From: CAYWWY01 sp964580185
GTDB taxonomy: Bacteria; Thermotogota; Thermotogae; MWEM01
Assembly (NCBI GenBank): GCA_964580185.1
Contig: CAZOJQ010000038.1
Location: 1 to 27,605 of the forward strand
Direction: 5' to 3'
Length of the DNA stretch: 27,605 nt
The position numbers and the translations under genes are program-made. The notes below the pieces were generated by a model, which was not told the DNA's origin, made no database searches, and worked only from the letters and a program-made list of their open reading frames with translations. Positions 1 through 9,085 of the stretch are shown piece by piece (position 1 is the first letter of the stretch; each line of letters starts with the position of its first letter).

Positions 1-610
1 CGGCCATTAGGAGTTCCTGGATATCTTTGACCATCTTCTCCGTTCCGGGAAGGTCGCTTTTATTGATCGCGTATATATCGGCAATCTCCATGATTCCGGC
101 TTTGTAAACCTGCACTTCGTCACCGGCACCGGGGGAGAGGACCAGTAGAATACAATCGGCAATATACATGATATCCAAATCCGACTGACCCGCCCCGACG
201 GTTTCGATAATTATGTACTTTTTTTGATAGGCTTCCATCGCGCAAACCATATCATAGATCGACTCACTTAATCCGCCAACACAATCGTGCGACCCAACGC
301 TTCGGATAAAAAGGTTGGGATGCAAGCTGTTTTGTTGCATCCGAATCCGATCGCCCAGAAATGCCCCGTGAGAAAAAGGACTGGTGGGGTCTACTGCCAA
401 TACTCCGACCTTGTGATCTTCCGAAAGAAGTAGATCCACCAACCCACCTACAAGCGTGCTCTTACCGACTCCTGGACTTCCCGTAACTCCGATCACCCAA
501 CTGTCTGATGCGATGGATCTTTGTGCTTCGGGCAACCATGTGGGAGAATCTCCTTTTTCAATTGCATTCAGGGCTTTCGCCAATGCACGATCTTGTTCCC
601 ACCCTTTCAA
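1..610 (-). CDS. meaB: MeaB/ArgK-type G3E P-loop GTPase, 3' end outside window
   Basis: This is a GTPase chaperone for an adenosylcobalamin mutase; MeaB proteins gate cofactor loading and protect methylmalonyl-CoA mutase. Translating the minus strand gives 203 residues: a short helical N-terminus, P-loop GSPGVGKST at residues 44-52, the VDPTSP segment at 73-78, the switch region ETVGAGQS at 136-143, and the guanine-specificity motif NKSD at 183-186. The full family length is about 310-330 residues, so roughly the last third lies off the left edge. I chose the TTG at 608-610 as start because it overlaps the TGA stop of the B12-subunit gene (TTGA, 4 bp) and no in-frame ATG precedes the P-loop. 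Its direct coupling to the B12-binding subunit supports a methylmalonyl-CoA mutase chaperone. Family assignment is firm; the exact client is inferred. Confidence 0.93.
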   Translation of the reverse strand, partial: MKGWEQDRALAKALNAIEKGDSPTWLPEAQRSIASDSWVIGVTGSPGVGKSTLVGGLVDLLLSEDHKVGVLAVDPTSPFSHGAFLGDRIRMQQNSLHPNLFIRSVGSHDCVGGLSESIYDMVCAMEAYQKKYIIIETVGAGQSDLDIMYIADCILLVLSPGAGDEVQVYKAGIMEIADIYAINKSDLPGTEKMVKDIQELLMA

Positions 611-999
611 ACAGCCACAACCTCCCGAATCTTATCAATGACTTTGCTCGTTGGAGTGCCCGGTCCAAAAACTTCAATAATGCCCATTTCTTTCAGCAGC
701 GGTATGTCCTCTTGAGGGATGATTCCTCCAACGAAAACAGGAAGGTCTTCTTGGTGTTCGCGTAACAACCCGACAATCCGCTCGCACAATCGCAAATGTG
801 CGCCGGATAGGATCGAAAGACCGATTACATCAACGCCCTCTTGCAGCGCTGCGCGAACAATCATCTCGGGAGTTTGCCGCAATCCTGTATATATGACTTC
901 CATTCCCGCGTCCCGCAAAGACCGAGCAATGACTTTTGCTCCTCGGTCATGTCCATCCAGACCTGGTTTTCCCACCAACACTCGAATTCTCCTATCCAT
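607..999 (-). CDS. Cobalamin-binding (small/C-terminal) subunit of methylmalonyl-CoA-type mutase
   Basis: This 130-residue protein corresponds to the stand-alone B12-binding Rossmann domain of methylmalonyl-CoA mutase-like acyl-CoA mutases, which holds adenosylcobalamin base-off/His-on. The DxHxxG cobalt-ligand motif appears as LDGHDRGAKV (residues 12-21), followed by the family segments YTGLRQTPE and GLSILSGAH and by a VGGIIP turn. The catalytic TIM-barrel subunit is not in the window and is probably encoded elsewhere or beyond the left edge. An upstream ATG at 1018-1020 would overlap the previous gene, but the AGGAGG at 1006-1011 is spaced 6 nt from the ATG at 997-999, so I start at 999 (MDRRIRVLVGKPG). 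The gene lies 10 bp after the giant VWA gene and overlaps meaB by 4 bp. Substrate (methylmalonyl-, isobutyryl- or ethylmalonyl-CoA) cannot be settled from this domain alone. Confidence 0.92.
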   Translation of the reverse strand: MDRRIRVLVGKPGLDGHDRGAKVIARSLRDAGMEVIYTGLRQTPEMIVRAALQEGVDVIGLSILSGAHLRLCERIVGLLREHQEDLPVFVGGIIPQEDIPLLKEMGIIEVFGPGTPTSKVIDKIREVVAV

Positions 1000-1005
1000 C
1001 CTCAT

Positions 1006-1011
1006 CCTCCT
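1006..1011 (-). promoter_or_regulatory. Ribosome binding site deciding the B12-subunit start
   Basis: A perfect AGGAGG on the minus strand overlaps the TAG stop of the upstream gene and sits 6 nt before the ATG at 997-999. It touches the alternative ATG at 1003-1005 with no spacing and lies inside the ORF begun at 1020, so it argues for the 999 start. Confidence 0.7.
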
Positions 1012-2739
1012 ATATTTCATCCAATTCTTGGACCCAAATCATTCCCGATTCCATAAGTATGTACAAATGACGATCGGTCCAATCCAACCCAACAATGGTT
1101 TCCCCTATATACGCAGAAAATCCTTCGGAAGGAATCGAGAATTGGAGGAGCATTTCATCCTTCCATCCATATAAAGTCATCCGCGAAGGGTTGTATCGGG
1201 CTGAATCAATCTCCGTAGGCAACGGGATGATCCGTTCGAACTCATCTCGGTCTTTTGAGAAAAAGGCGATTTTTTGGCTTCCAACGATGCAAATGAAATC
1301 TTGATACCCGAAAACCGTTCGGATTGGTCCCAACGCATGTTCGGAAATGTTCATAACCAAGACCTGGCCCGGTTCGAAAGCAAGCACCACGCCCATGGAA
1401 TTACGGAAAAAGAACACAAGCGTTTCTCCAACCATTTTTGCGAATGAAATGTCATTCCCTTCTCCAAATTTGAAGGTGCGCTCGACTCTAAAGGTTTCCG
1501 CGCTCATTACTTGCACGTTGTCTTCATTCCATGTAACAATCCAAGGAGAACAAGCTGTCAAACCAGAATTCGTCCAAGTTCGGATCGGTGTATCAGAGAT
1601 TCCATTCGCGGTATGAGAAAACCATTCGTCTTGAACTTTGTACATCGGTGGATGGTAGGAAAAATCCTGAATTGGGTTGCGGAGATTTCGGATCATCGTG
1701 GTGGTTACTCGTAGGGTTTGCGGATGAATTTGGATCCTTTGACCGGACGCGAAAAGAACCTGAATTAGCGCATCTTTCAAAAAAAGGTCCATTGAACCCG
1801 CCAAACCCGCTCTAGTAGCAGGGGAAATTCCGCTCCCCAAATCCCAGGTTTTCAACTCACCTTGGCGATCCATAGAAATCATCTTCCCCGTCCAGCCTCG
1901 AATCAGCTTAATGGGATTTACGCTGGCTGTAGCTCTACCAGCCAATTCTAAAGAAGAGTTATAGATTAACAGTTCTCCATCTCCCGTTCCCAAGATCACC
2001 CAATTTTTCCCAAAATCACCGGAGTACAAAGCGACCGGTACGACGCCGTCCAAAGGAATCGTCGCTCGTGTTCCTCGTCCCAAGCGTGATTGAGTGATCC
2101 AGTAAATATCCCAATTATACCAACTCACTGAAAGAATCGGTTGATTGGAGACCCTTTGTACATTATTGATGCCTCCTTCATCCATGTACCCGATCGCGCC
2201 CGTTTCATCTCCAAAAACAAGGGATCGCATCCGATCATACGGTACGGCCCAAGTCGTTATATTGCTGGAATGCTCATAACTGAGCAGTAGTTCCAAAGAC
2301 CGGCTGTACCAAAAGATTTCTTTTCCCCGAGTCACAACGATCCGTTGCGAATCGGTGGTGAATCGGATCTTTTGAGCCCCATCAAGAGGGGCATTCGCGA
2401 TTATCTGAATCCGTTCGACTTTGATGGAAGTGATCAGATCAATCAACTCAATGCGATCTTCATACAAAAGAACCAAGAAATCCTCTCCGGAAATATCCAT
2501 ATCCACAATTCGTTGATTCCGTATGGGAAACGAAAGTTGCTGTTCAAGCATCGTGTTTGTAAACGAGACTTCTCCCGGTCTTGCCAAAACAAACCCGTGT
2601 TCCCGGAATGGCATTGCCATTTCATACCCACCGTAGAATACCCGAAAGCTCGGTTCATTTTGGAAAGAAATCGGGTCAATCGAGAATGGTTCGTCTTTGG
2701 GTTCTTCGGGATCAGTAACTGGATCAGGTACCAGGGGTT
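1010..2739 (-). CDS. 3' part of giant exported PEGA/VWA/beta-propeller protein (second propeller)
   Basis: This is the C-terminal 575 residues of the gene that begins at 5603; the two parts are separated only by the 100-N assembly gap. The frame is open from the gap edge: it starts with PLVPDPVTDPEEP, the decayed last copy of the KPLVPDPD hinge repeat, and continues through acidic linker sequence into a long all-beta region. Repeated segments such as GDGELLIYN, RQGELKTWDLG and DETGAIGYMDEGG look like blades of a WD40/PQQ-like beta-propeller, but I see no strict WD signature. The internal ATG at 2620 is not a real start, because coding similarity to the repeat extends upstream of it and no convincing Shine-Dalgarno precedes it. 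It ends with TAG at 1010-1012. The molecular role is unknown; propellers of this kind usually serve as protein-binding platforms. Confidence 0.85.
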
Positions 2740-2950
2740 NNNNNNNNNNNNNNNNNNNNNNNNNNNNNNNNNNNNNNNNNNNNNNNNNNNNNNNNNNNNN
2801 NNNNNNNNNNNNNNNNNNNNNNNNNNNNNNNNNNNNNNNTGTCTGGGTCAGGTACCAGGGGTTTGTCTGGGTCAGGTACCAGGGGTTTGTCTGGGTCAGG
2901 TACCAGGGGTTTGTCTGGATCAGGTACCAGGGGTTTGTCTGGGTCAGGTG
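2721..2950 (-). repeat. 24-bp in-frame tandem repeat (KPLVPDPD hinge), interrupted by assembly gap
   Basis: Right of the gap are a 15-bp partial copy (2840-2854) and four full 24-bp copies (2855-2878, 2879-2902, 2903-2926, 2927-2950), nearly identical, with a degenerate unit beyond. Left of the gap a 9-bp piece (2731-2739) and a degenerate unit (2721-2730) remain. Each copy encodes the acidic, proline-rich octapeptide KPLVPDPD, so a change in copy number keeps the frame. The repeat forms a hinge between the two propeller regions of the giant protein. Confidence 0.93.
2740..2839. other. Assembly gap (100 N) inside the tandem repeat
   Basis: There are exactly 100 N, the customary placeholder for a gap of unknown size. 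The 9 bases left of the gap and the 15 bases right of it join to make exactly one 24-bp repeat unit. The missing sequence is therefore most simply a whole number of 24-bp copies, and the real length is not 100 because 100 is not divisible by 3 or by 24. Confidence 0.97.
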
Positions 2951-5603
2951 CCAGGGGTTCTGGGTCGATTTTTGGAGAGAACGGAATCAAGGTATGGTAT
3001 TCATCGGGGATCGTTCGAAGGTTGGTATGGATCACTGTTGGGTGATCCGCAAGATCGGGGATCGTTGTGGGTTCTTGAGCGAAATACACGGCGTATCCAT
3101 CAATGGTTTGAACCAAACCTGATTTGGCCCAACGATCGGTCTTGATCATCAAAAAACCCAGAGGATATGTGATCTGAAAGCGCTCGTGAAGATCACGTGC
3201 CATAAATCCGCGGGCGGTTCCATCCCAATGAATGGTGATCATCAACTCTTCTTCTTCCGCAAATATAGCATCCAAAACGATTCCGCGATTCAACCTTTTG
3301 CTAGAAGCCGAAGATCCGTCCAATGGTTGGAAATATACCTCACCGCTTGAATCGATTATAATGAATTGATCCGGTTCTGCTGCAAATGAAAAAACGCCTG
3401 CAATTGATCGTTGATGCAACAAAAACTTCGGTTCTCCCTCATGAAAGGGAATCCACCAATTGACTAGTCCATTGGTGTATGCCGATATCAAACCACCTTG
3501 TTCAAAGAGACGCAAACCAGAAATTGGGTGGCCGCTGGTTTCGAGTTTCCAGAGATCTCTTCCGGCTAGATGGAAGGATTCTGCTGTCCCGTCGCTCAAC
3601 CGAACCAAGATCCGATGATTCATCACTTGGAGTTCCACAATTCGCTTTTCAATTGGATACGCAATGATCCAGTCCAAGTCTTGATCTTCCCGGATCTGAT
3701 AGACATGAAGGGTTTTCCCTGATTGCGCGAAGAGATAAGGTTCATGAATAGCGGCAATTAGAATGGTTTCTTCCATTTCCAGCCATTTTAACGCCTTTGA
3801 ATCTTTCATCCAATAATAAAGGGTCCGATCGGTCGTCCATAATATGTTCGCATTTGGATCCATATCAAACAGATCAATCGTAGCAGAAGAAAAGACCTCA
3901 TGGTACATCTCGGGCAGCTTCAACCCTGAAAGAGGGGGGGGAAGAAAAAAACCGGGATCAAGCACACGGAGATCGGAACGTTTATCGGTCTCGACTGGGA
4001 CTTCTTCTGCAATTGGTTCTTCTTCCACTTCAACCGTAGGTTCTACCGGAACCCTTTCAGGAGGAATCAAGGCTGCAATCTGAGGGTTGAGCGTTAAAAA
4101 CCGATTGCTTTCGTCGACGTCGTACACGCTAAAGCCCAACATCAACCGAGGTTCCTCTTTCGTATACCCTTTGACGACAAATGTAGACAACCGAACCTGA
4201 TTGGCCCATTCCTGGGCGATAAGGTTGGGATCTTTCCGATATGCGTTGATGTACTGCGTTCCGAATTCCCTACCGATTTCTTGTAACATGCGTTGGTAAT
4301 GGGAGGGTGTTATTCCGATCGGATGTACGATGCATCGGTTGTTGATAAGGGAACTGATTGCTTCCGCGCGGGTGAATCGACTGCCTGGGCCCGAATCAAA
4401 GAAATCGTGATCGATTCCATCGGTTAGCAATACAATGTATCGGAGTCCTTCGATTCGAGAGAGGTAACTGGATGCTCGGAACAGCGCGTCATACAGCGGA
4501 GACATTCCTAACCCCACAATCCGTTCTTTCGCTGATGTCCAGTGATCAAACCTCGTCGTTACACTCTGAACCAGTTCGATTTGATTCCCGAAGGTCATTA
4601 TCGCCCATTGGGAATTCTCAGGAAGCTGAGTGATCATCGACTCGATCAGTTTTTTGGTAGACTCCAACCAATCCGCCATTTTCGTGCTGGTATCCACAAG
4701 GAAGAGAAAGGTTTTTTGCAACTCAGGCGCTGAACTCACCCAGTATTCTTCTGCTTCTGCTTCCCCATCGACCAACCGGACGCTACGTGTTGGGATGGGT
4801 GTATTAATTACCCAATGGACAGGAGAATCCGGCCCTTTTTCGATTAAGACAGGCGTTTGCTCGTCTCTCAAACTCAATTGAATCATATACCCACCAATCA
4901 GGTTCATAAACTTGTGGGTTACTTTCTCAACAACCTGCCATAACGCGATTTGCTGGCCAATCAACCCGACGCTTTCGGCAAATTCATTGATTGTTCCCAA
5001 TACAACGCCTTCACGAGCATCATACACGCGAAGTTGCATGGTTAAACGGTTGACCTTTTGCTGTTGATAGATCGCCGTACTCCATTGCGAGTCCACAAGA
5101 ATAATCAATCGGCCTTCGGGAAATTCATCCTTTAGAGAGTGAATCAGTAAATCAGGTCCCAAGATCAGATCCCACTCGTCTTGGGGTTGTTTCTCGAATA
5201 GAGGGAAACCGAGAGCCCGCAGACGACTGGATAAGTGCTCCATCACCTCGTTTGCGCCCTCGAGATCCAACACCTTTCTCGTTCCGGATTCTTGATAATT
5301 GGCGAGAAACAGGGCGATGGGAAATCCTTCTACCACCTCGGGAATCGGTACCATGGAAAACTCGATTACCTGAGGAAGATTCACTTCAAATTCTTTTCTC
5401 TGACTGAGGTATCCATGGTGGTTCACTTCGATCTTGCGCGTGCCAGGGTTCACCATCACCGATATCGGAGCATTCCCCCTCCACACATCATCCACAATCA
5501 CATTTCCTCCTGAAGGTTGAGTTAGAATGTCCAACCGGATGGTTGTTGCCATCAATGTCAGACTGGCTGCTATCATCCAAAACAAAACCAATGATCTACG
5601 CAT
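2840..5603 (-). CDS. 5' part of giant exported PEGA/VWA/beta-propeller protein
   Basis: This is the N-terminal 921 residues of a protein of about 1,497 residues plus missing repeats. In order: signal peptide (1-20); PEGA domain (about 24-87, SGGNVIVDDVWRGNAPISV); an alpha/beta region (about 93-240) that resembles CsgG/LpoB/FlgT-like outer-membrane-associated domains, a weak call; a von Willebrand A domain (about 297-480) with MIDAS-like D304-T-S306-T-K308, SPLYDAL at 368-374 and TDG at 394-396; a Pro/Glu-rich linker (514-560); a first beta-propeller-like region (about 565-880); then KPLVPDPD repeats running into the gap. The MIDAS is altered (DxSxK, Ser for the usual Thr), so metal binding may be weakened. 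The start ATG at 5601-5603 follows GGGAGG and overlaps the HD-GYP gene by 8 bp. The protein probably acts in the periplasm or at the envelope. I do not recognise a named family. Confidence 0.88.
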
Positions 5604-7731
5604 GAGTCAACCTCCCTTGATTATCCCCATTCAGTTTTCTGTTGATGCTGTTTGCACCCATTCGATTTTTATATAGATGGCGCAAAAAAACCTCTACGAC
5701 TGTTGGATCAAATTGCTTTCCGCTGTTTTGACGGATTTCTTCGATGGCCTCATCTAGTTTGAGGCCTACTCGATAGGGCCGATCAGAGATCATGGCATCA
5801 TATGCGTCCGCCATGCCGATAATTCGAGCGTTCATTGGAATGTCCTCCCCTTTTTTTCCTTCCGGATAGCCTCTGCCATCCCATCGTTCATGGTGATACA
5901 GAACACTCTCAACGATATCCTGAAGCTCCTCAGAGGTCTGCAAAACTCGAGCACCCCATTCCGGGTGGGACTTGATCGTCTCAAATTCGTTGTATGTCAG
6001 CTTGTCTGGTTTGGACAAGATGCCTTGTGGAACAAGGATTTTCCCAATATCATGCACCAAACCCGCCCAATAAATCCGCTGAATCTGTTCTTTTTTCATC
6101 CCCATATCCTGAGCAATCAGCGCTGAGTATTCGGCTACCTTTTCCGAATGTCCATGGGTGTATGGATCATAGATCTCCAGAATCTGAATCATGGCCATTA
6201 GCAGCTGCTTTTGGAACTTGCCCTGTTCGATCATATATCGTTGCATCCCGATAAAAGAAGAGGCAACATTCGAAAAGGCATTGACAATCGTTACGTCTTT
6301 TTCTTGGAATCGTTCCGACTTCCCTTCTCCTATGTCCAAGGCCATGTTTCCGACGTGGTTTCCGCCGAAACGAAGCGCGCTGATAATTGACTCTTTGATC
6401 GGTAAAGTTGCCTTATTTAATTCAACCAAGATCGGATCATCCAGGACTTTTCGGTTTTGTTCAAGAATATTCGGGAAAATTGCCGCTTTTTCGATTTCCA
6501 TCAAATAGATTGATTTCAATTCCAGCTTTTTCAATCGTTCCAAGTCATGCCCTACAGCATGAACAAACCTCCATTGGCCATCCTCAACCAAAGATAAGCT
6601 CCCATAGTCGGCTCGAGGTACTAGGACCAACAGCATTTCCAGCAGTTGAGTAAGAAAGGATTCGTCGTTTTCTTTGGCAGCTTCCGACATGCGGGCCGTT
6701 ACTTCGATAATTTGCTCCATACCCCGATTCACTGCTTCCAGCTCGGCGAAAGAAGCCTCAAGCTGCTGCGTTGAACTGTGGAGTTCTTCATTCAAAGCGT
6801 TCAACTCGTCCTTGTTTCTTTGAAGCTGCTCATTCTGATGCTGCAAATCGCGATTTTGCTCTTGGATTGTCAACACCGCATTCCGGATTTTTTTCTTCAA
6901 GAGCAAGTTCCAAACGATCATGGAAATCATAACGATGACTGATATGAGAATAAACCAAAGAACTCGGATCAGATTCGATGGGCCTTCAATCTCTTTTCCC
7001 ATCCATCTGTCTTCCAGACTCTTCATTTCCTGAGGCGTAATCTGGGCAAGCCCTTGGTTGATCCGGTGGATCAGTTCCGTGTTTCCTTTTGCCGTAATCA
7101 TATGGAAGGCTTCCAAATACAATGGTTCGGGTTGATACCGAATCGCATCTCCGGCCTTATGCAATGCTAAAAAATAGAGAGCCGTGGGCTTATCCATAAC
7201 AAAGACTTTCACTTCTTCTGAAAGCGCCGCCTTAATCAAGTCTTCCCAACCATCAAACAGTTTCAGGTACCCATTGGTCAGGTGTCGTTCCAAGTACGCT
7301 TGTGAAGCATCGCCTTCGACTACGCCAACAATGAATCCTTGCAAATCCTCTATGGTGCGAATGCCCGTCATCCCTTCTTGAAAGAAGATATGAGTGGTGA
7401 TCTCAAAGAAGGGATGGGAAAACTCAAAGATCGCTTCCCGCTCCGGTGTCTTGAAGACCCCCCCTATGACATCCGCTTCGTGTTCCTGCAGCATATTCAA
7501 TGCGTCTTTCCATACAGTGAGTTGATATGTATGCGCAATCCCCGTCTTCTCTGTGATCGCCGTCCAAAGATCGACCAAATATCCTTCGGGAATTCCGTCT
7601 GGGTTCAGATATTCAAAGGGAGGATACGCAACATCCCCAATTACCCGGATCAATGGATATGCGAACGCAATAGAAACAGAAAACACCACGATGTGCAAGA
7701 AAACCAATGGGACCAGGACTCTTCTTTTCAT
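5596..7731 (-). CDS. Membrane HD-GYP c-di-GMP phosphodiesterase with periplasmic solute-binding sensor and GAF domain
   Basis: The 711-residue protein has a signal anchor (1-24), an extracellular family-3 solute-binding domain (about 27-245, IGDVAYPPFEY typical of amino-acid-binding sensors), a transmembrane helix (about 256-277), a coiled coil (280-345), a GAF-like domain (about 355-495) and an HD-GYP domain (about 505-690). Catalytic motifs are complete: HGHSEKV (526-532), HDIGK with HD at 560-561, and HHERWDGRGYP (613-622). HD-GYP proteins hydrolyse cyclic di-GMP, so this is likely a receptor that turns an outside small-molecule signal into lower c-di-GMP. Its ATG abuts the fprA stop (TAGATG) and its 3' end overlaps the giant VWA gene by 8 bp, so the three are translationally linked. 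Ligand unknown; amino acids or other polar metabolites are a family-based guess. Confidence 0.94.
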   Translation of the reverse strand: MKRRVLVPLVFLHIVVFSVSIAFAYPLIRVIGDVAYPPFEYLNPDGIPEGYLVDLWTAITEKTGIAHTYQLTVWKDALNMLQEHEADVIGGVFKTPEREAIFEFSHPFFEITTHIFFQEGMTGIRTIEDLQGFIVGVVEGDASQAYLERHLTNGYLKLFDGWEDLIKAALSEEVKVFVMDKPTALYFLALHKAGDAIRYQPEPLYLEAFHMITAKGNTELIHRINQGLAQITPQEMKSLEDRWMGKEIEGPSNLIRVLWFILISVIVMISMIVWNLLLKKKIRNAVLTIQEQNRDLQHQNEQLQRNKDELNALNEELHSSTQQLEASFAELEAVNRGMEQIIEVTARMSEAAKENDESFLTQLLEMLLVLVPRADYGSLSLVEDGQWRFVHAVGHDLERLKKLELKSIYLMEIEKAAIFPNILEQNRKVLDDPILVELNKATLPIKESIISALRFGGNHVGNMALDIGEGKSERFQEKDVTIVNAFSNVASSFIGMQRYMIEQGKFQKQLLMAMIQILEIYDPYTHGHSEKVAEYSALIAQDMGMKKEQIQRIYWAGLVHDIGKILVPQGILSKPDKLTYNEFETIKSHPEWGARVLQTSEELQDIVESVLYHHERWDGRGYPEGKKGEDIPMNARIIGMADAYDAMISDRPYRVGLKLDEAIEEIRQNSGKQFDPTVVEVFLRHLYKNRMGANSINRKLNGDNQGRLTHA

Positions 7732-8922
7732 CTAGGATTTGAGAATCTCCAACGCCATATGTTTCCCCAGGAGATAGGTTTGAGAAAGATCGTCCGATGA
7801 AGGAACCCCCTTCGCTTCAACTTGAGGTTCGATCAAAGGCCATTTCCATTTTTCTACGAAAGCCTGTACTCCTTTCAAACCCCCTCCGCTCCATGTATAG
7901 GTGCCAAAAAGACCTGCAATCCGATTTCGGATCATTTTGTTGTCGATACTCCGGACCAAAGCATCCATCTTCGGAAACATGCCCATGTTGTAGGTGCAAC
8001 ACCCAAGCGCCAACCCTCTCATTTTCCAAATATCTCGAACTACTTCGGAGTGGTCCGATGTGCTTAGGTTATGCAGGATAATTTTTTGCAGCCCGGAATC
8101 ACGCATTCCTTCAGCAATTGAGTACGCCATGGTTTCGGTATTCCCGTACATGGTTCCGTAAGCGATTACCGCGCCTGCTTGTGTTTCTTGGCGGCTCCAC
8201 CGGTCATACAGTCCGATGACTTTTTGAGGGTCTTTTCTCCAGACGATACCATGGGATGAAGCGATGGTCTGAATCCGAATCCCTTCTAGTTTTTTCAAGG
8301 CCTTCTGAACCATATTGCTGTATCTGCCGACGATATTGGCATAATATCGGAGCATTTCTCCTTCCAATCGACTAAAATCCAATTCATCGTCGAAGATGCC
8401 CCCATCCAAGGCGCCAAAACCCCCAAAGGCATCACAGGAGAATAGTGTTGCGCTGGAAGAATCATAGGTTACCATGGTTTCTGGCCAATGAACCATTGGA
8501 ATAAAAAAGAATTGAAGCTCTTTTTTTCCGATGGAAAAGCGCTGTCCATCCTGGATTTCGACAAAGCCGATCTCTCGATGAAAATACGCCTGAACCATAT
8601 CTCGGGTTTTGGCGTTCCCGATCAACTTCATCTTTGGATAGAGTTCGATCAGGGTTTCCACTGCACCCGAGTGATCCGGTTCCATATGATTGATGACCAG
8701 ATAATCAATCCCTCGCCCTTGGAGAACCCCTTTCAAAGAAGACAAAAAAGAAGAAAAGAAAGACCCTTTGACCGTATCGATCAAGACGACCGTTTCATCA
8801 AGGATCAGATAAGAATTATAGGCTATGCCATGGGGCAATGAGAGCTGATTTTCAAAAAGGTTGGTTTGTGTGTCGTTCACGCCTACCCAATAGATCGAAT
8901 CATGAATTTGACGAGGTTTCAT
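7732..8922 (-). CDS. fprA: A-type flavoprotein (flavodiiron protein), O2/NO reductase
   Basis: Flavodiiron proteins reduce O2 to water, or NO to N2O, in the cytoplasm of anaerobes using electrons from rubredoxin or F420H2. The 396 residues carry the metallo-beta-lactamase-type diiron site in full: H79, E81, D83 and H84 in HMEPDH, H145 in VHWPETM, D164 in SCDAFGGFG, and H224 in SSHGIVW. The C-terminal flavodoxin domain starts near 250 with the FMN phosphate loop GTMYGNTE (256-263). No rubredoxin domain is fused. The ATG at 8920-8922 follows AAAGGAG at normal spacing and is first in a leftward operon with a good promoter at 8981-9010. O2 versus NO preference cannot be told from the sequence. 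Confidence 0.96.
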   Translation of the reverse strand: MKPRQIHDSIYWVGVNDTQTNLFENQLSLPHGIAYNSYLILDETVVLIDTVKGSFFSSFLSSLKGVLQGRGIDYLVINHMEPDHSGAVETLIELYPKMKLIGNAKTRDMVQAYFHREIGFVEIQDGQRFSIGKKELQFFFIPMVHWPETMVTYDSSSATLFSCDAFGGFGALDGGIFDDELDFSRLEGEMLRYYANIVGRYSNMVQKALKKLEGIRIQTIASSHGIVWRKDPQKVIGLYDRWSRQETQAGAVIAYGTMYGNTETMAYSIAEGMRDSGLQKIILHNLSTSDHSEVVRDIWKMRGLALGCCTYNMGMFPKMDALVRSIDNKMIRNRIAGLFGTYTWSGGGLKGVQAFVEKWKWPLIEPQVEAKGVPSSDDLSQTYLLGKHMALEILKS

Positions 8923-8980
8923 GAAAAAGCTCCTTTCGATTAAAGGTAAAGATTATAATGGTTTATTGGAATCTGGTTCT

Positions 8981-9010
8981 ATTGTATCACAAACTAGGTT
9001 TTTCTGGCAA
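8981..9010 (-). promoter_or_regulatory. Sigma70-type promoter for the fprA operon
   Basis: On the minus strand a TTGCCA -35 (9005-9010) and a TACAAT -10 (8981-8986) are separated by 18 bp, and TGA directly before the -10 gives an extended -10 element. Each hexamer matches consensus at five of six positions. The predicted start near 8974 leaves a leader of about 50 nt before the fprA ATG. A further TATAAT sequence at 8952-8957 has no -35 partner. Confidence 0.65.
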
Positions 9011-9023
9011 TTCCAAATGGTTT

Positions 9024-9068
9024 TTTACATTATTTACTCTTCCAATTTTGTAAAATATATGGTAAAAT
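9024..9068 (+). promoter_or_regulatory. AT-rich candidate promoter region for the prmC operon
   Basis: The divergent intergenic region contains TTTACA and TTTACT (9024-9038) and two TAAAAT hexamers (9051-9056, 9063-9068). None of the pairs has ideal spacing; TTCCAA at 9040-9045 with the second TAAAAT at 17 bp is the best fit but leaves almost no leader before the ATG at 9086. The region is the only sizeable non-coding space upstream of the 15-gene rightward block. Confidence 0.35.
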
Positions 9069-9085
9069 ACCGTTGAAGAGGTGTT

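Noticed and set aside
1000..1020. ATG at 1020 as start of the B12-binding subunit
   Set aside because: It lies before the AGGAGG that must serve the gene and would overlap the upstream stop; the 999 start has proper spacing.
2443..2620. Independent start of the second propeller gene at 2620
   Set aside because: The frame is open upstream into the hinge repeat, and no convincing ribosome site precedes the ATG.
2721..2950. CRISPR-like or intergenic satellite repeat
   Set aside because: Repeats are head-to-tail without spacers, 24 bp long and in frame inside a coding gene.
2345..3145. Plus-strand ORF of 266 codons across the N gap
   Set aside because: It is the antisense shadow of the VWA/propeller gene. 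Its glycine- and valine-rich repeats are the reverse reading of the 24-bp repeat, and the frame depends on the arbitrary 100 N.
8952..8957. TATAAT as main -10 of fprA
   Set aside because: No -35-like hexamer lies at 16-18 bp; the TTGCCA/TACAAT pair at 8981-9010 is much better.
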